Assembly: GCA_900320285.1 (NCBI GenBank)
Contig: ONRQ01000005.1
Span: 1-53,720, forward strand
Reading direction: 5' to 3'
Length of the DNA: 53,720 bases
Origin: an uncultured Eubacteriales bacterium
GTDB taxonomy: Bacteria > Bacillota > Clostridia > Peptostreptococcales > Anaerovoracaceae
This document shows, in pieces, positions 35,701-45,000 of the stretch. The translations under genes and the position numbers were made by a program. A model generated the notes under the pieces. The model searched no databases. It saw only the letters and a program-made list of their open reading frames with translations, and was not told where the DNA came from. How positions within the stretch are numbered: the first letter of the stretch is position 1; every line of letters starts with the position of its first letter.

Positions 35701-37644
35701 ATGAAAAGAATCAAGACACGCAGCACCGGCATCCTGAAAAGGGCAGCTGCGGTTCTGGCTATCGCGGCTGTTGCCGTAATGATGATTCCATTCGCGACAG
35801 CGGATACAGGCAGCTATGCCAGCGACAATACGATGTACACCATAAACTATGATGTTACTGTCGATGTTGCGAAAAACAACTCATATGATTATCATGAGCA
35901 CCTCGACATGTACTATGTCACGGCTCATCACGGTATCTACAGATATATTCCTATGCAGGGCCAGAAGATATCCCATATCAAGGTGCCGGGATACGATTAC
36001 GAGGCATACACGCAGTCCGGGTATCAGGTCTTAAAGATCGGAAGCGGCAGCTACACCCTCACGGGAGAGAATCCTTACGATATTCTATACAATATCGCGA
36101 TGTACGAGGATGAGAATACCGAGAAGGACATGCTGCTCCTCAACCTGATCCCTACTGACTGGGAGACCGACATAGGATCAAGCAAATGTGTGGTCAACCT
36201 TCCTAAAGAAGCTGATCTCAGCAAGGCGAAGGTGTATTCGGGCTCTTACGGCACTGCCTCCAATGAGGACAATGCCGTGCTTGAAACAGGCAGCGACGGA
36301 AAGACAATAACGATCACGGCTTCGGATATACCTGCACATCACGGCATAACACTTCAGCTGGAGCTTCCTCAGGGATACTGGGAAGGTGCCCCGGAGTTCG
36401 GAAAAATAAGCATTGCCACTATGTTCCTGTTCCTGCTGGGACCTGTCGGAGCCATAATGCTCTGGTATCTCTTCGGCAGAGACAAGCACATGGTGAAGAC
36501 ACTCGAGTTCTATCCTCCGGATGAGCTGACTCCTGGCGAGATCGGCTACCTTGTGGACGGTAGGGCCGACAAGCAGGATCTGATCTCTACCATCGTCTAT
36601 CTCGCAGACAAGGGATATCTCGAGATAGAGGAAATAGACAGGAAAAATTACAGGTTTATCGGCATACAGGATCCCGGCACGGAAGTGCCTGAATATGTAC
36701 GCAAGATATATTTCGGCATATTCCCGGGAGAGAAGAGAGTCAGAACAAGCAAGCAGATTGCTTCTTCGTCTACATTCGGAAACAGCTACCTTAAGGCAAA
36801 GGAAAAGCTTGAAAAAATGTTTGAGGGCAGCAGAGCTATCGTCAGGCCTGATTCGCGCATGGCAAGAGCAGCCTGCTCGGTAGCCGCCATAGTTCCGTCA
36901 GCAGCATATGTAACCTGGGGCGGAATCAACGGAGACGAGATGGGAGGCACCCTTCTGGGCTGGGCAGCTGTGCATATACTCATATCTGTATATCTCATGT
37001 GCTCCGTATATGACAATATCCGTTCTTCCTCAAAAGTGAAGACAGTCCTTAAGAGCCTGGGCGCTATCTGGTTCTTTACCATGGGAGTCGGAATACTCCC
37101 GCTGACTTCAGATGCTCTCAGCCTGCTCGACAGACCTAAAGCTCTAGCTCTGGTTATGTATCTGGTGGTAGGTACGCTTATCAGTATGTTCTTTGCTGTG
37201 ATCGCCATCGCAAGAACGGATTCATACACAGATCTTCTCGGCAGAGTACTCGGCTTCAAGGATTTCATAAGGACAGCAGAGCTCGATAAGCTGAATGAGC
37301 TGGTCGAGGAGGATCCGGCTTATTTCTACCATATAATGCCTTACGCTTACGTATTCGGCCTGAGCAAAAAGTGGATAAAGAACTTTGAGGATCTGCCTGT
37401 ATTTGCTCCTGACTGGTACCGCAGCCCGCGCGGCTTCGACAGCTTCGACTACTATATGATGGGAAGAATGATGAGCGACTGCAACGCCAGCATAAGCAAC
37501 AGCATAGTCATCCCGTCATCATCAGGAGGCGGCGGTGGAAGCTGGAGCAGCGGCGGCGGCGGAAGCTGGAGCGGCGGAGGCGGCTTCAGTGGAGGCGGTT
37601 TCAGCGGCGGCGGAAGCGGCGGCGGCGGAGGCGGCGGCTGGTAA
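35701..37644 (+). CDS. DUF2207 membrane protein with Gly-rich tail
   Basis: This 647-residue protein begins with a basic signal sequence and a hydrophobic core (cleavage likely near residue 35). The extracytoplasmic DUF2207 domain (about 45-230) includes HLDMYYVTAHHGIYRYIPM. A transmembrane helix follows at about 238-258 (ATMFLFLLGPVGAIMLWYLFG), then a cytoplasmic winged-helix-like stretch (FYPPDELTPGEIGYLVDGRAD), further helices (390-505) and a Gly/Ser/Trp-rich tail. The tail is typical of this family and is thought to lie outside. It probably works with the LemA-like protein 12 nt upstream in an envelope process not yet defined. Confidence 0.88.
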   Translation: MKRIKTRSTGILKRAAAVLAIAAVAVMMIPFATADTGSYASDNTMYTINYDVTVDVAKNNSYDYHEHLDMYYVTAHHGIYRYIPMQGQKISHIKVPGYDYEAYTQSGYQVLKIGSGSYTLTGENPYDILYNIAMYEDENTEKDMLLLNLIPTDWETDIGSSKCVVNLPKEADLSKAKVYSGSYGTASNEDNAVLETGSDGKTITITASDIPAHHGITLQLELPQGYWEGAPEFGKISIATMFLFLLGPVGAIMLWYLFGRDKHMVKTLEFYPPDELTPGEIGYLVDGRADKQDLISTIVYLADKGYLEIEEIDRKNYRFIGIQDPGTEVPEYVRKIYFGIFPGEKRVRTSKQIASSSTFGNSYLKAKEKLEKMFEGSRAIVRPDSRMARAACSVAAIVPSAAYVTWGGINGDEMGGTLLGWAAVHILISVYLMCSVYDNIRSSSKVKTVLKSLGAIWFFTMGVGILPLTSDALSLLDRPKALALVMYLVVGTLISMFFAVIAIARTDSYTDLLGRVLGFKDFIRTAELDKLNELVEEDPAYFYHIMPYAYVFGLSKKWIKNFEDLPVFAPDWYRSPRGFDSFDYYMMGRMMSDCNASISNSIVIPSSSGGGGGSWSSGGGGSWSGGGGFSGGGFSGGGSGGGGGGGW

Positions 37645-37651
37645 AGCTCGC

Positions 37652-37781
37652 AACTATCCGTCTGAAGCGTACGACTCTCGTCTCGTTGCGGCGACGCAGC
37701 GGTACTAAGCTCTGCCATCGCCTGCGGCTCGGCAATCGCTAAGTGCCGGCTGCCGCAAAGCCGCTTCATCCGGATAGTTTC
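37652..37781. repeat. Structured repeat element, copy 1
   Basis: This GC-rich 130-bp element is bounded by an imperfect inverted repeat, AACTATCCG..GAAGC (37652-37668) and GCTTC..CGGATAGTT. Inside, TTGCGGC (37686-37692) pairs with GCCGCAA (37752-37758). AGCGGTACT (37698-37706) pairs with AGTGCCGGCT (37742-37751) with one bulge. A further TGCC/GGCA hairpin sits at the tip. The left end is 7 nt after the DUF2207 stop codon. It may be a structured RNA, a MITE-like repeat or an intergenic palindromic element. Confidence 0.65.
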
Positions 37782-37812
37782 TCGCTGACAAATAAGGCCG
37801 GTTCGCGCCTCA

Positions 37813-37945
37813 CTGCGGTTTAACGCAGCGGACGCTAAGCTCTGCCTTCGCAGCCAGCAGGGCTTTATGTAAAAATTTGTTATGGCTGCTCGTCAATCGC
37901 TAAGCGCCGGCTACCGCAGAGCCACTTCCCGCGGATAGCAGCTCG
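37813..37945. repeat. Structured repeat element, copy 2
   Basis: This imperfect copy of the preceding element keeps the helices but changes the bases. CTGCGGT (37813-37819) pairs with ACCGCAG (37913-37919). AGCGGACGCT (37827-37836) largely pairs with AGCGCCGGCT (37903-37912). The tip holds an extra 7-bp hairpin, GCAGCCA/TGGCTGC (37850-37856 with 37883-37889), with an AT-rich loop. The strings AAGCTCTGCC, CAATCGCTAAG and GCGCCGGCT-like blocks are shared with copy 1. The region ends 17 nt before the HAD gene. No tRNA or rRNA match is visible. Confidence 0.65.
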
Positions 37946-37961
37946 CTTGCTTTGGGAATTG

Positions 37962-38654
37962 ATGAATAAAAAGTATATAATATTTGATTTTGACGGAACT
38001 CTTGTCAATACAAACAACATAATTATCGCATCGTGGCAGGCAACTTTTGAGCATTATCTGGGATACCCCCTGACGGTAAGGGAGATCGAGGCGACCTTCG
38101 GGGAGATACTCGTGAATACGATCGGCAGGCTGATACCGGATGCTCCCGTAAATGAGGTCGTAGATTTTTACAGGGCTTATCAGGACTCGCACCAGCAGGA
38201 CTATGAAGTTTATGTCTTTGACGGTGTCAGGGAACTTCTTGAACAGCTCAGGGAGCGCGGATGCATCATAGGTGTCGGCACTTCGCGTACTGCCTACAGC
38301 TTCTGGAACTACATGAAAAAACTGGGGATCGATGGGTGTGTGGATGAAGTCGTCACCATGAATGATGTGACTTCACATAAACCTGATCCGGAGACCATAG
38401 AAGCGGTCCTCATCAAAATGATGGCTCACGAAAACGGACAGCACACTACGGATAACGCTGTACCGGACTCAGTCCGTGAAGCCGCGTTAATGATAGGTGA
38501 CACTAAATATGACATAGGCTGCGCCAATAATGCCGGAGTAGACAGCGTTATGGTTGGCTGGAGTCACTATGTCGATGAAGAGGCCATGCTGGCCGAAGGC
38601 TATAAACCTACATACAATATAGAAAAACCCGGGCAGCTGCTTGAGATTATCTGA
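37962..38654 (+). CDS. HAD-superfamily phosphatase (phosphoglycolate-phosphatase-like)
   Basis: This 230-residue cytoplasmic enzyme has all HAD motifs: DFDGTLVNT (motif I nucleophile Asp), GVGTSRT (motif II), a Lys in SHKPDPETI (motif III) and MIGDTKYDIGCANNAG (motif IV). The cap domain is the helical type of the PGMB/phosphoglycolate phosphatase group. The start at 37962 (MNKKYIIF) fits the family; an in-frame TTG lies 15 nt upstream. The ribosome binding site is weak (TGGGAATTG). It is followed by the symporter-like fusion after 8 nt. The substrate is unknown. Confidence 0.88.
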   Translation: MNKKYIIFDFDGTLVNTNNIIIASWQATFEHYLGYPLTVREIEATFGEILVNTIGRLIPDAPVNEVVDFYRAYQDSHQQDYEVYVFDGVRELLEQLRERGCIIGVGTSRTAYSFWNYMKKLGIDGCVDEVVTMNDVTSHKPDPETIEAVLIKMMAHENGQHTTDNAVPDSVREAALMIGDTKYDIGCANNAGVDSVMVGWSHYVDEEAMLAEGYKPTYNIEKPGQLLEII

Positions 38655-38662
38655 ACTGAAAA

Positions 38663-40951
38663 ATGAATCTTGTAACATTTCTGCACATAATACTTGAATC
38701 AGGTTTTGCGCTGTTCTGTCTGCTGGCGGTACTGTCTGTCAGGATGTACGACACAGAAGGACGCAAGGCGACAAAGGTGATAATCGCGGCTTTGCTGACA
38801 AATGTTGTGATCAATATCGCAGACGCGTTGGCTTACGTATACCACGGAGAACCTTCAGATGCCGGATATATTATGGTGAGAATAAGCAACTTTGCTGTTT
38901 TCACAGGAATGTTTGTGCTGCTTGCAATCGGAAACAAGCTGCTTGATACGCTGCTCGAAGAAAGGGGCGGCGGGGCAGACAAGAAACCGCGCAATGCGGT
39001 TTACGGCATCTGCGGTGCAGGTGTGGCGCTGATCGCTCTTTCTGCTATTTTCCGTTTCCTGTATAGCTTTGATGATCAGAACGTTTATCACAGAGGAGTT
39101 CTTTTTCCTGTGCTCCCGGTACTTGCTGCCGTAGCTGTCATTATCCTGCTCGTAAGGACATTGACTGAGAGGGAGGTCCTCCCTGACGGGGAGTATAAAG
39201 CATTGATGTGCATATGGGTGCTTCCTGTTCTTGGAATGGCTGCTCAGACGCTGTATTACGGCATATCACTTGCAAACATATGCAACTCCATAGCGGTTAT
39301 CATCATGACAGTGGTTTTCATACGTGAGATCATTGATGAGATATCGGTCAAAAAAAGCTTTATCCTTAATGGGGAAAGCGTAGAACGTATTTCGGAAGAC
39401 CTCGAAGTTTTCCTGAAGGGTATGGGAACGGAAAGACAGAACCGCATAAGGATACGCTTTACGGTCGAAGAAGCTCTGCTCAGCATATGGCAGCGTTTCG
39501 GAGACCTTAACATGGTGAAAGTGATCGCGAGCATAAGGTTCGGAAGACCATCGATCAGGATGGAACATGTAGGTGAAGCCTATAATCCGTTCAGCAAGAC
39601 AAAATCCTCAGTTGAGGAGTGGAGCCGCGGCCTGCTTGCTTCAGCAGGGATCAGCCCTATGTACAGCTACTCGCACGGGACCAATATAATGAAGATCCCG
39701 ATGCGCAGGATGAGCGTCAATCCCGTAATCGTTATTATATTTGCAATAATTTTCGGTATTATTTCCGGCAGCGTTGCCATGGTCGCACTGGCTGAGGGCG
39801 ATGCCCAGTTTGTGACAGAAGGCCTGCTGATGCCGGTATATGACCTGTGGAACAACATCCTTTACAGCGTGTCGGCACCGGCCATGCTTATCATAGTAAT
39901 GTCCACCATGCTGGATACACGTGAAGTATCGGAGCAGGGCGGAAATGCAGGGGTCATCACAGGCAGGTACTTTTTCATCAGCCTTGTGCTTGGTGTGATC
40001 ACTATAATAGCAGCAGTACTGATGTCCGGACACAGATTTTCATTTAACGGGTTTTCGAGAGATACTCTGTCTGATCTGTTAAGGGGATTGTTCAGCGTCG
40101 TTCCTGAGAATATGCTCGATCCTATAAGGGACTTCAACACTGCGCAGCTCATACTGATGGGCATCATTTTCGCATATGCCACCATGGCAGTCGGCCAGCA
40201 GGCATCCGGGATAGTCTCACTCATACATGAGCTCAATCTGGTAAGCATGCAGCTGGCACAATGGATCGCGGTACTGATGCCTGTGTTCACTGTCTTCCTG
40301 ACAGCACAGCTTATGATCAGTCACAATGCGCAGCTTCTCACATCACTTCTGATAGTGATCCCGTTTGCGATAATAGTTTCTTTGGTGATCATGGCTGCGG
40401 TATTTCTTGTGATCAGCAGAAGGTTTGGAGTTAAACCGCGTGTGCTTCTTAAGAAGCTATGGCCGTCATTCATTCTTGCCGTTAAAAACGGACTTGATTC
40501 CGACACATATGCGCTTTCCGAAAAGTGCTGCATAAAAAGCCTCGGAATGCAGAAGATATTCACGCAGAGGGTTCTTCCGCTTGGATTGGTTCTGTACATG
40601 CCTGCAAGCATAGTGGGAATGATCTCTTTCGTCATATTTGCTGCAATGAGGAGCGGTGTGGCTATAACGCCTGTATGGATTCTGACTGCGATAGTTTTCG
40701 CCCTTATCCTTCTTGTAGCGGCGCCGCCTATCCCTGGAGTCAATCTTCTGTCGTATGTTGTCATAATCGGACAGCTCGACATAGGTAAGGAATACGTGAT
40801 CGCTGCTATAATTTTCGACATGCTGTTCGGGGCGTTCGGAAACGCGGCCAATCAGATGATGCTGCAGCTCGATATGATACTGCAGGCAGAGCATATGGGA
40901 CTCCTTAACCGGGTAGTCCTTATAAGGGATACCGATGCTCAGAAAGGCTAA
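38663..40951 (+). CDS. Fusion of 7TM sensor-like region, HATPase-like domain and SLC1 symporter-like domain
   Basis: This 762-residue protein has three parts. Residues 1-225 contain about seven helices like the membrane input domains of signalling proteins. Residues about 235-345 resemble a GHKL ATPase of the anti-sigma type (RIRFTVEEALLSIWQRFGD, then HVGEAYNPF), but the N-box Asn and the DxG motif are altered. Residues about 350-760 have the topology of dicarboxylate/amino acid:cation symporters (SLC1), including VLPLGLVLYMPA and PPIPGVNLLSYVVI. The usual NMDGT, HP1 Ser-rich and last-helix ND motifs are not conserved. It may be a transporter-like receptor. It starts 8 nt after the HAD gene. 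Confidence 0.7.
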   Translation: MNLVTFLHIILESGFALFCLLAVLSVRMYDTEGRKATKVIIAALLTNVVINIADALAYVYHGEPSDAGYIMVRISNFAVFTGMFVLLAIGNKLLDTLLEERGGGADKKPRNAVYGICGAGVALIALSAIFRFLYSFDDQNVYHRGVLFPVLPVLAAVAVIILLVRTLTEREVLPDGEYKALMCIWVLPVLGMAAQTLYYGISLANICNSIAVIIMTVVFIREIIDEISVKKSFILNGESVERISEDLEVFLKGMGTERQNRIRIRFTVEEALLSIWQRFGDLNMVKVIASIRFGRPSIRMEHVGEAYNPFSKTKSSVEEWSRGLLASAGISPMYSYSHGTNIMKIPMRRMSVNPVIVIIFAIIFGIISGSVAMVALAEGDAQFVTEGLLMPVYDLWNNILYSVSAPAMLIIVMSTMLDTREVSEQGGNAGVITGRYFFISLVLGVITIIAAVLMSGHRFSFNGFSRDTLSDLLRGLFSVVPENMLDPIRDFNTAQLILMGIIFAYATMAVGQQASGIVSLIHELNLVSMQLAQWIAVLMPVFTVFLTAQLMISHNAQLLTSLLIVIPFAIIVSLVIMAAVFLVISRRFGVKPRVLLKKLWPSFILAVKNGLDSDTYALSEKCCIKSLGMQKIFTQRVLPLGLVLYMPASIVGMISFVIFAAMRSGVAITPVWILTAIVFALILLVAAPPIPGVNLLSYVVIIGQLDIGKEYVIAAIIFDMLFGAFGNAANQMMLQLDMILQAEHMGLLNRVVLIRDTDAQKG

Positions 40952-40973
40952 ACTAACATAAACTGGAGGAAAA

Positions 40974-42090
40974 ATGTTACAGCTTGATGAAATAAGAAGC
41001 CAGCTTCCGGCTCTCAAGGAGCAGATCGCGGAAGTGGGAGGTTATCTTTGACCCGGAGGGTCTCAGAAAAAGGATAAAAGAGCTCGAGGACGAGAGCCTG
41101 AAGGAGGGCTTCTGGAACGACCAGAAGAATGCGCAAAAGGTACTCAAGGAGAAAAAATCTCTTGAGGACAAGCTTGGCCTGTATGAAAGGCTCGCCTCCG
41201 AGGCAGACGAACTCCCCGAGCTTATAGATATAGCAGAGGAGCTCGAAGATGAAGACGAAGCGAAGAGCGTTATATCAGGATTCGCTAAGCTTTCTGACGA
41301 GCTTGAGGACCTCAAGACAAACATGCTGCTGTCCGGAAAATACGACAGCAAAGACTGTATACTGAGCATACATTCAGGTACGGGCGGAGTCGATGCCAAC
41401 GACTGGGCTGAGATGCTCGAGAGGATGTACCTCAGATACTGTGAAAAGAAGGGCTTCAAAACTAAGATCCTCGACAGGCAGGATGACGTAGACTACGGCA
41501 TAAAAAGCTCTACGATCGAGGTCAGCGGAGACAACGCTTACGGACTGCTCAAGTCCGAGACAGGCGTGCACAGGCTTGTACGCATATCGCCGTTCAACGC
41601 CATGGGCAAAAGGCAGACGTCATTTGCAGCTGTAGAAGTCGTCCCTGACATCGGCGATGAGGTAGAGGTTACCATCGACCCGAACGATCTGAAAATTGAT
41701 ACATACAGATCGGGCGGAGCAGGCGGCCAGCATGTAAACACAACAGATTCCGCCGTACGCATCACTCATATCCCGACCGGAATCGTTGTTACATGTCAGA
41801 ATGAGCGTTCACAGATCATGAACCGCGAGGTCGCGATGAAGATCCTCATCTCAAAGCTGACACGTCTTGCGGAGGAAGCTCACAAGGAGAACCTCAACGA
41901 GATAAAAGGCGATCAGTCTATGGCGACATGGGGCTCGCAGATCAGAAACTACGTGTTCCAGCCGTATACGATGGTAAAGGACACCCGGACAGGCGCGGAG
42001 GTCGGAAATGTTGACGCCGTGATGGACGGAGATCTCGATGTTTTCGTCCGGGCCAAGCTCTCGCAGGATGCGGCAAAGGCAAACGGATAA
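40974..42090 (+). CDS. prfB: Peptide chain release factor 2 with programmed +1 frameshift
   Basis: This 371-residue factor releases proteins at UGA and UAA. It is encoded in two frames: 25 codons from the ATG at 40974 to CTT (41046-41048), then in-frame TGA, and translation resumes at GAC (41050) to 42090. The RF2-specific SPF motif (VRISPFNAMG) and GGQ at residues 250-252 (RSGGAGGQHVNTTDSAVR) are present. GGAGGA lies 3 nt before the start. The frameshift is autoregulation: low RF2 slows reading of UGA and favours the shift. The gene is separated from secA by accessory genes. Confidence 0.97.
41037..41052 (+). promoter_or_regulatory. prfB programmed +1 frameshift site
   Basis: A Shine-Dalgarno-like GGAGG (41037-41041) lies 4 nt before CTT-TGA-C. 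This matches the classical RF2 site, where the internal Shine-Dalgarno pairing and the slow UGAC stop context push the peptidyl-tRNA-Leu from CUU to UUU. Confidence 0.95.
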
Positions 42091-42097
42091 ACAATAA

Positions 42098-45000
42098 ATG
42101 CTGAGATTATTTGCAGGCAGGGAGAATATAGACAAGGAGCGTTTCATCTATGACCGTGTGAGGGAACACGGGGGTGAGACGCTTGTTTTGGTGCCGGATC
42201 AGTACACACTTGTGGCAGAGGAGCAGGCTCTGAGGTATCTTGAGACTGACTGCCTGTTCAGCGTAGAGATCACATCGATGAACCGCCTGGGACTTAAAGT
42301 CCTGATGGAGCAGGGTACCGAGTCGGTAAAGATGATCGACAAATACGGGCGCTTCATGCTGCTGTCGATGCTCATACGGGAGCATGCTGACGATTTTGAT
42401 ATTTTCAGCAGGGTGGCGGGCAAACTGACCTTCACTGCCATGCTCAACGATTTTATCTCGGAATTCAAGCAGCAGGACTGCACTGTCGAAAAGCTTCAGG
42501 AAATGATCGGCGATGCAGGCGGAGATCCCATACTCGAAGCCAAGCTGAAGGAACTCAGCGGTGTAATAACAGCGTATGAGGAGGCTATCGGGGGCAGATA
42601 TACTGACTCTGAGGACTACATTGCTATGTACGTCAGCGCTATCGGAGACTCCCGTCTCGTTCATGGTAAATCGATATGGGTCTACGGATATGACAGCATA
42701 ACTCCTAAGTTTGCCGGTGCACTGATGGAGCTTGCAAAGACTGCAGAGTCGGTCAGCTTCATTGTCAATGAAAGTGATTTCAGCCTTGATGAGCGACTCA
42801 CTGCTTCGCTCACACAGCTTGGCGCGGATAACAATATAAATGTCAGCTTTGAAGATATCCCGGTTTCATATCAGTCGCAGAAGAGCGAAACCATAAAGCG
42901 CATGGAGAGGTCCCTTTGGAAAGATGTTCTTAGTCCGGCGGAAAGGGCTGAAAATGCAGACTTCATTCCTGAAGATCTCACTGTCGTGTGTGCTGCCAAC
43001 CCGTATTACGAGGCTGAGAGTGCAGCTGCGTACGTGTGGCATCTGATCCGTGACCTCGGATATAAAATGCGTGAGATTCAGCTGATAGCCAATGACGAAG
43101 GAACTATGCAGCCGATCATAAGACGGGTTTTCGCGGAGTACGGACTGCCTGTCTTTGCCGATACATCACGTGACATTACAGACAGTGCTGCAGTTGGATT
43201 CATAGTAAACCTGCTTGAATTCCTTGTTCACCGCAAGTCATCGCAGTATCTTTTCGCGATGCTCAAGACAGGGCTGACGGACTATGATGACAGCGATATC
43301 GAAGACCTTGAGAATTACGCGAGAGCGTACCGCATAAAAGGTTCCGCGTGGGACAAGCCTTTCAGATACGGCAGGGACGAACTTGGTGAAGATGCATTTG
43401 ACAGACTCGAATCAATGCGGGCCGGTATTTCGGATTCGGTTTCAAAGCTGTCAGCTCTGGCAAAAACCGCTTCGGTCACAGAGTTTATCAAAGGCTTCAG
43501 GACTTATCTGAATGAGGAGTGGAAGCTTGAGGACAAGGTTGCCGAGGCAGCAGCTTCCGAGGATGAGAGAGGCCTGCACGATGAAGCTCAGCGCATGACC
43601 CAGAGCTTTGCAAAAGCCATGGAACTCCTCGATCAGATAGACGGCATAATGGGCGATTCGCCGATGGTCTTTGCAGATTTCACGGATATATATATCGCAG
43701 GACTGTCAGACGTTGAGGTGGGTGTGATACCGCCTTCTGTTGATGGCCTTTCGATGGGTACCATGATAAGGACCAGACCGCGTCAGATGAGGGCGGCGGT
43801 GATACTCGGCGCATGCGAAGGTGTGCTGCCGCTTTCGCCTCAGACTGAAGGCCTGTTCTCAATGGATGAGAAGGAGTTCTTCAAGGATAAGGGATTTGCT
43901 CTTGGAAGCCTTGATGACATAAAAATGGATGAAGAAAATGCTGCCATGTACCGCATGATGGCAAGACCTTCCGAAAAGGTATATATCAGCTGGGCGATGA
44001 CAGACGCAGAGGGAAGGGATACCAATCCGTCTCCTGTGATCGACTCGCTGAAGATGCTGTTCCCGCGGATAGAAGCAGACGGCCTGATCCGTAAAGACAT
44101 AATAAGTATCGGAAGGGGAACTTCTCTGGAGGCCGGCAAAGCTGACAGAATCAACACTGCCGGTGACGGCATGAGGCATCTTATCAACCGCATCAAGGAT
44201 GCAAACGCGCCTGAAGAACCCGATGCTCTCACAAGGGCAATGCTTCACTGGTATGCGGATAACCGCAAGGATGAGCTGGATACCATGCTCAAAGCAGCAG
44301 CTTACGATAATGTACAGTATCCGCTCGGACGAACCACGGCAAAAGACCTCTTCTGCAGGAGAGACGGCAGCCTGTCGCTGAGCGCTTCATCGATAGGCAA
44401 CTATATAGACTGCCCGTTCAGGTATTTCATCGACAGGGGACTCAGGCCTAAAGAGGAAAGGGCCTTCGCGAGTGACGCCCGCTCGGTGGGTGATGTGTAT
44501 CACGAATGCCTGATGGCCGTCGCAAGGCAGATAATGAAGGCTGAAGATATACCTGACGATGACTCGCTCGAGGAGCTGGTAACTGCCGCTCTGGATGAGC
44601 TGTCGCAGAGCTACATGGGAGGACTGTTCATATCCACAGGCTGCGAGGAATACCGCATGAGCCGCATACGCGAGATCTGTGCTTCGGCTGCAAAGGCGAT
44701 GGCCACACAGCTCGCGGCAGAATCCGTGGTAAGCGCTTCGTTCGAAGAACCGTTCGGGAGACATGCGGAACTCGAACCGCTCAGGATCAGCGCCGGTGAC
44801 GGAGAAGTATATGTTGAAGGAAAGATAGACCGCGCGGATATCATAAACGTAAACGGCGAGAACCGGGTGCGCATTATTGATTACAAAACCGGAAGCGATA
44901 AGCTTGATCTATGGAAGATGCGCCAGGGATACAAGATGCAGCTGATGATATATCTGATTTCTGCCGCAACGGGAGATCTGACTCCTGCCGGAATGTTCTA

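Noticed and set aside
37652-37945. CRISPR, tRNA or rRNA origin for the GC-rich repeat pair
   Set aside because: There are two diverged copies rather than short identical repeats with spacers, and no tRNA or rRNA motif can be seen.
40974-41322. prfB read as a pseudogene with an early TGA
   Set aside because: The TGA sits in the classical CTT-TGA-C site with an upstream GGAGG, which is the programmed +1 frameshift of RF2. The continuing frame is intact.
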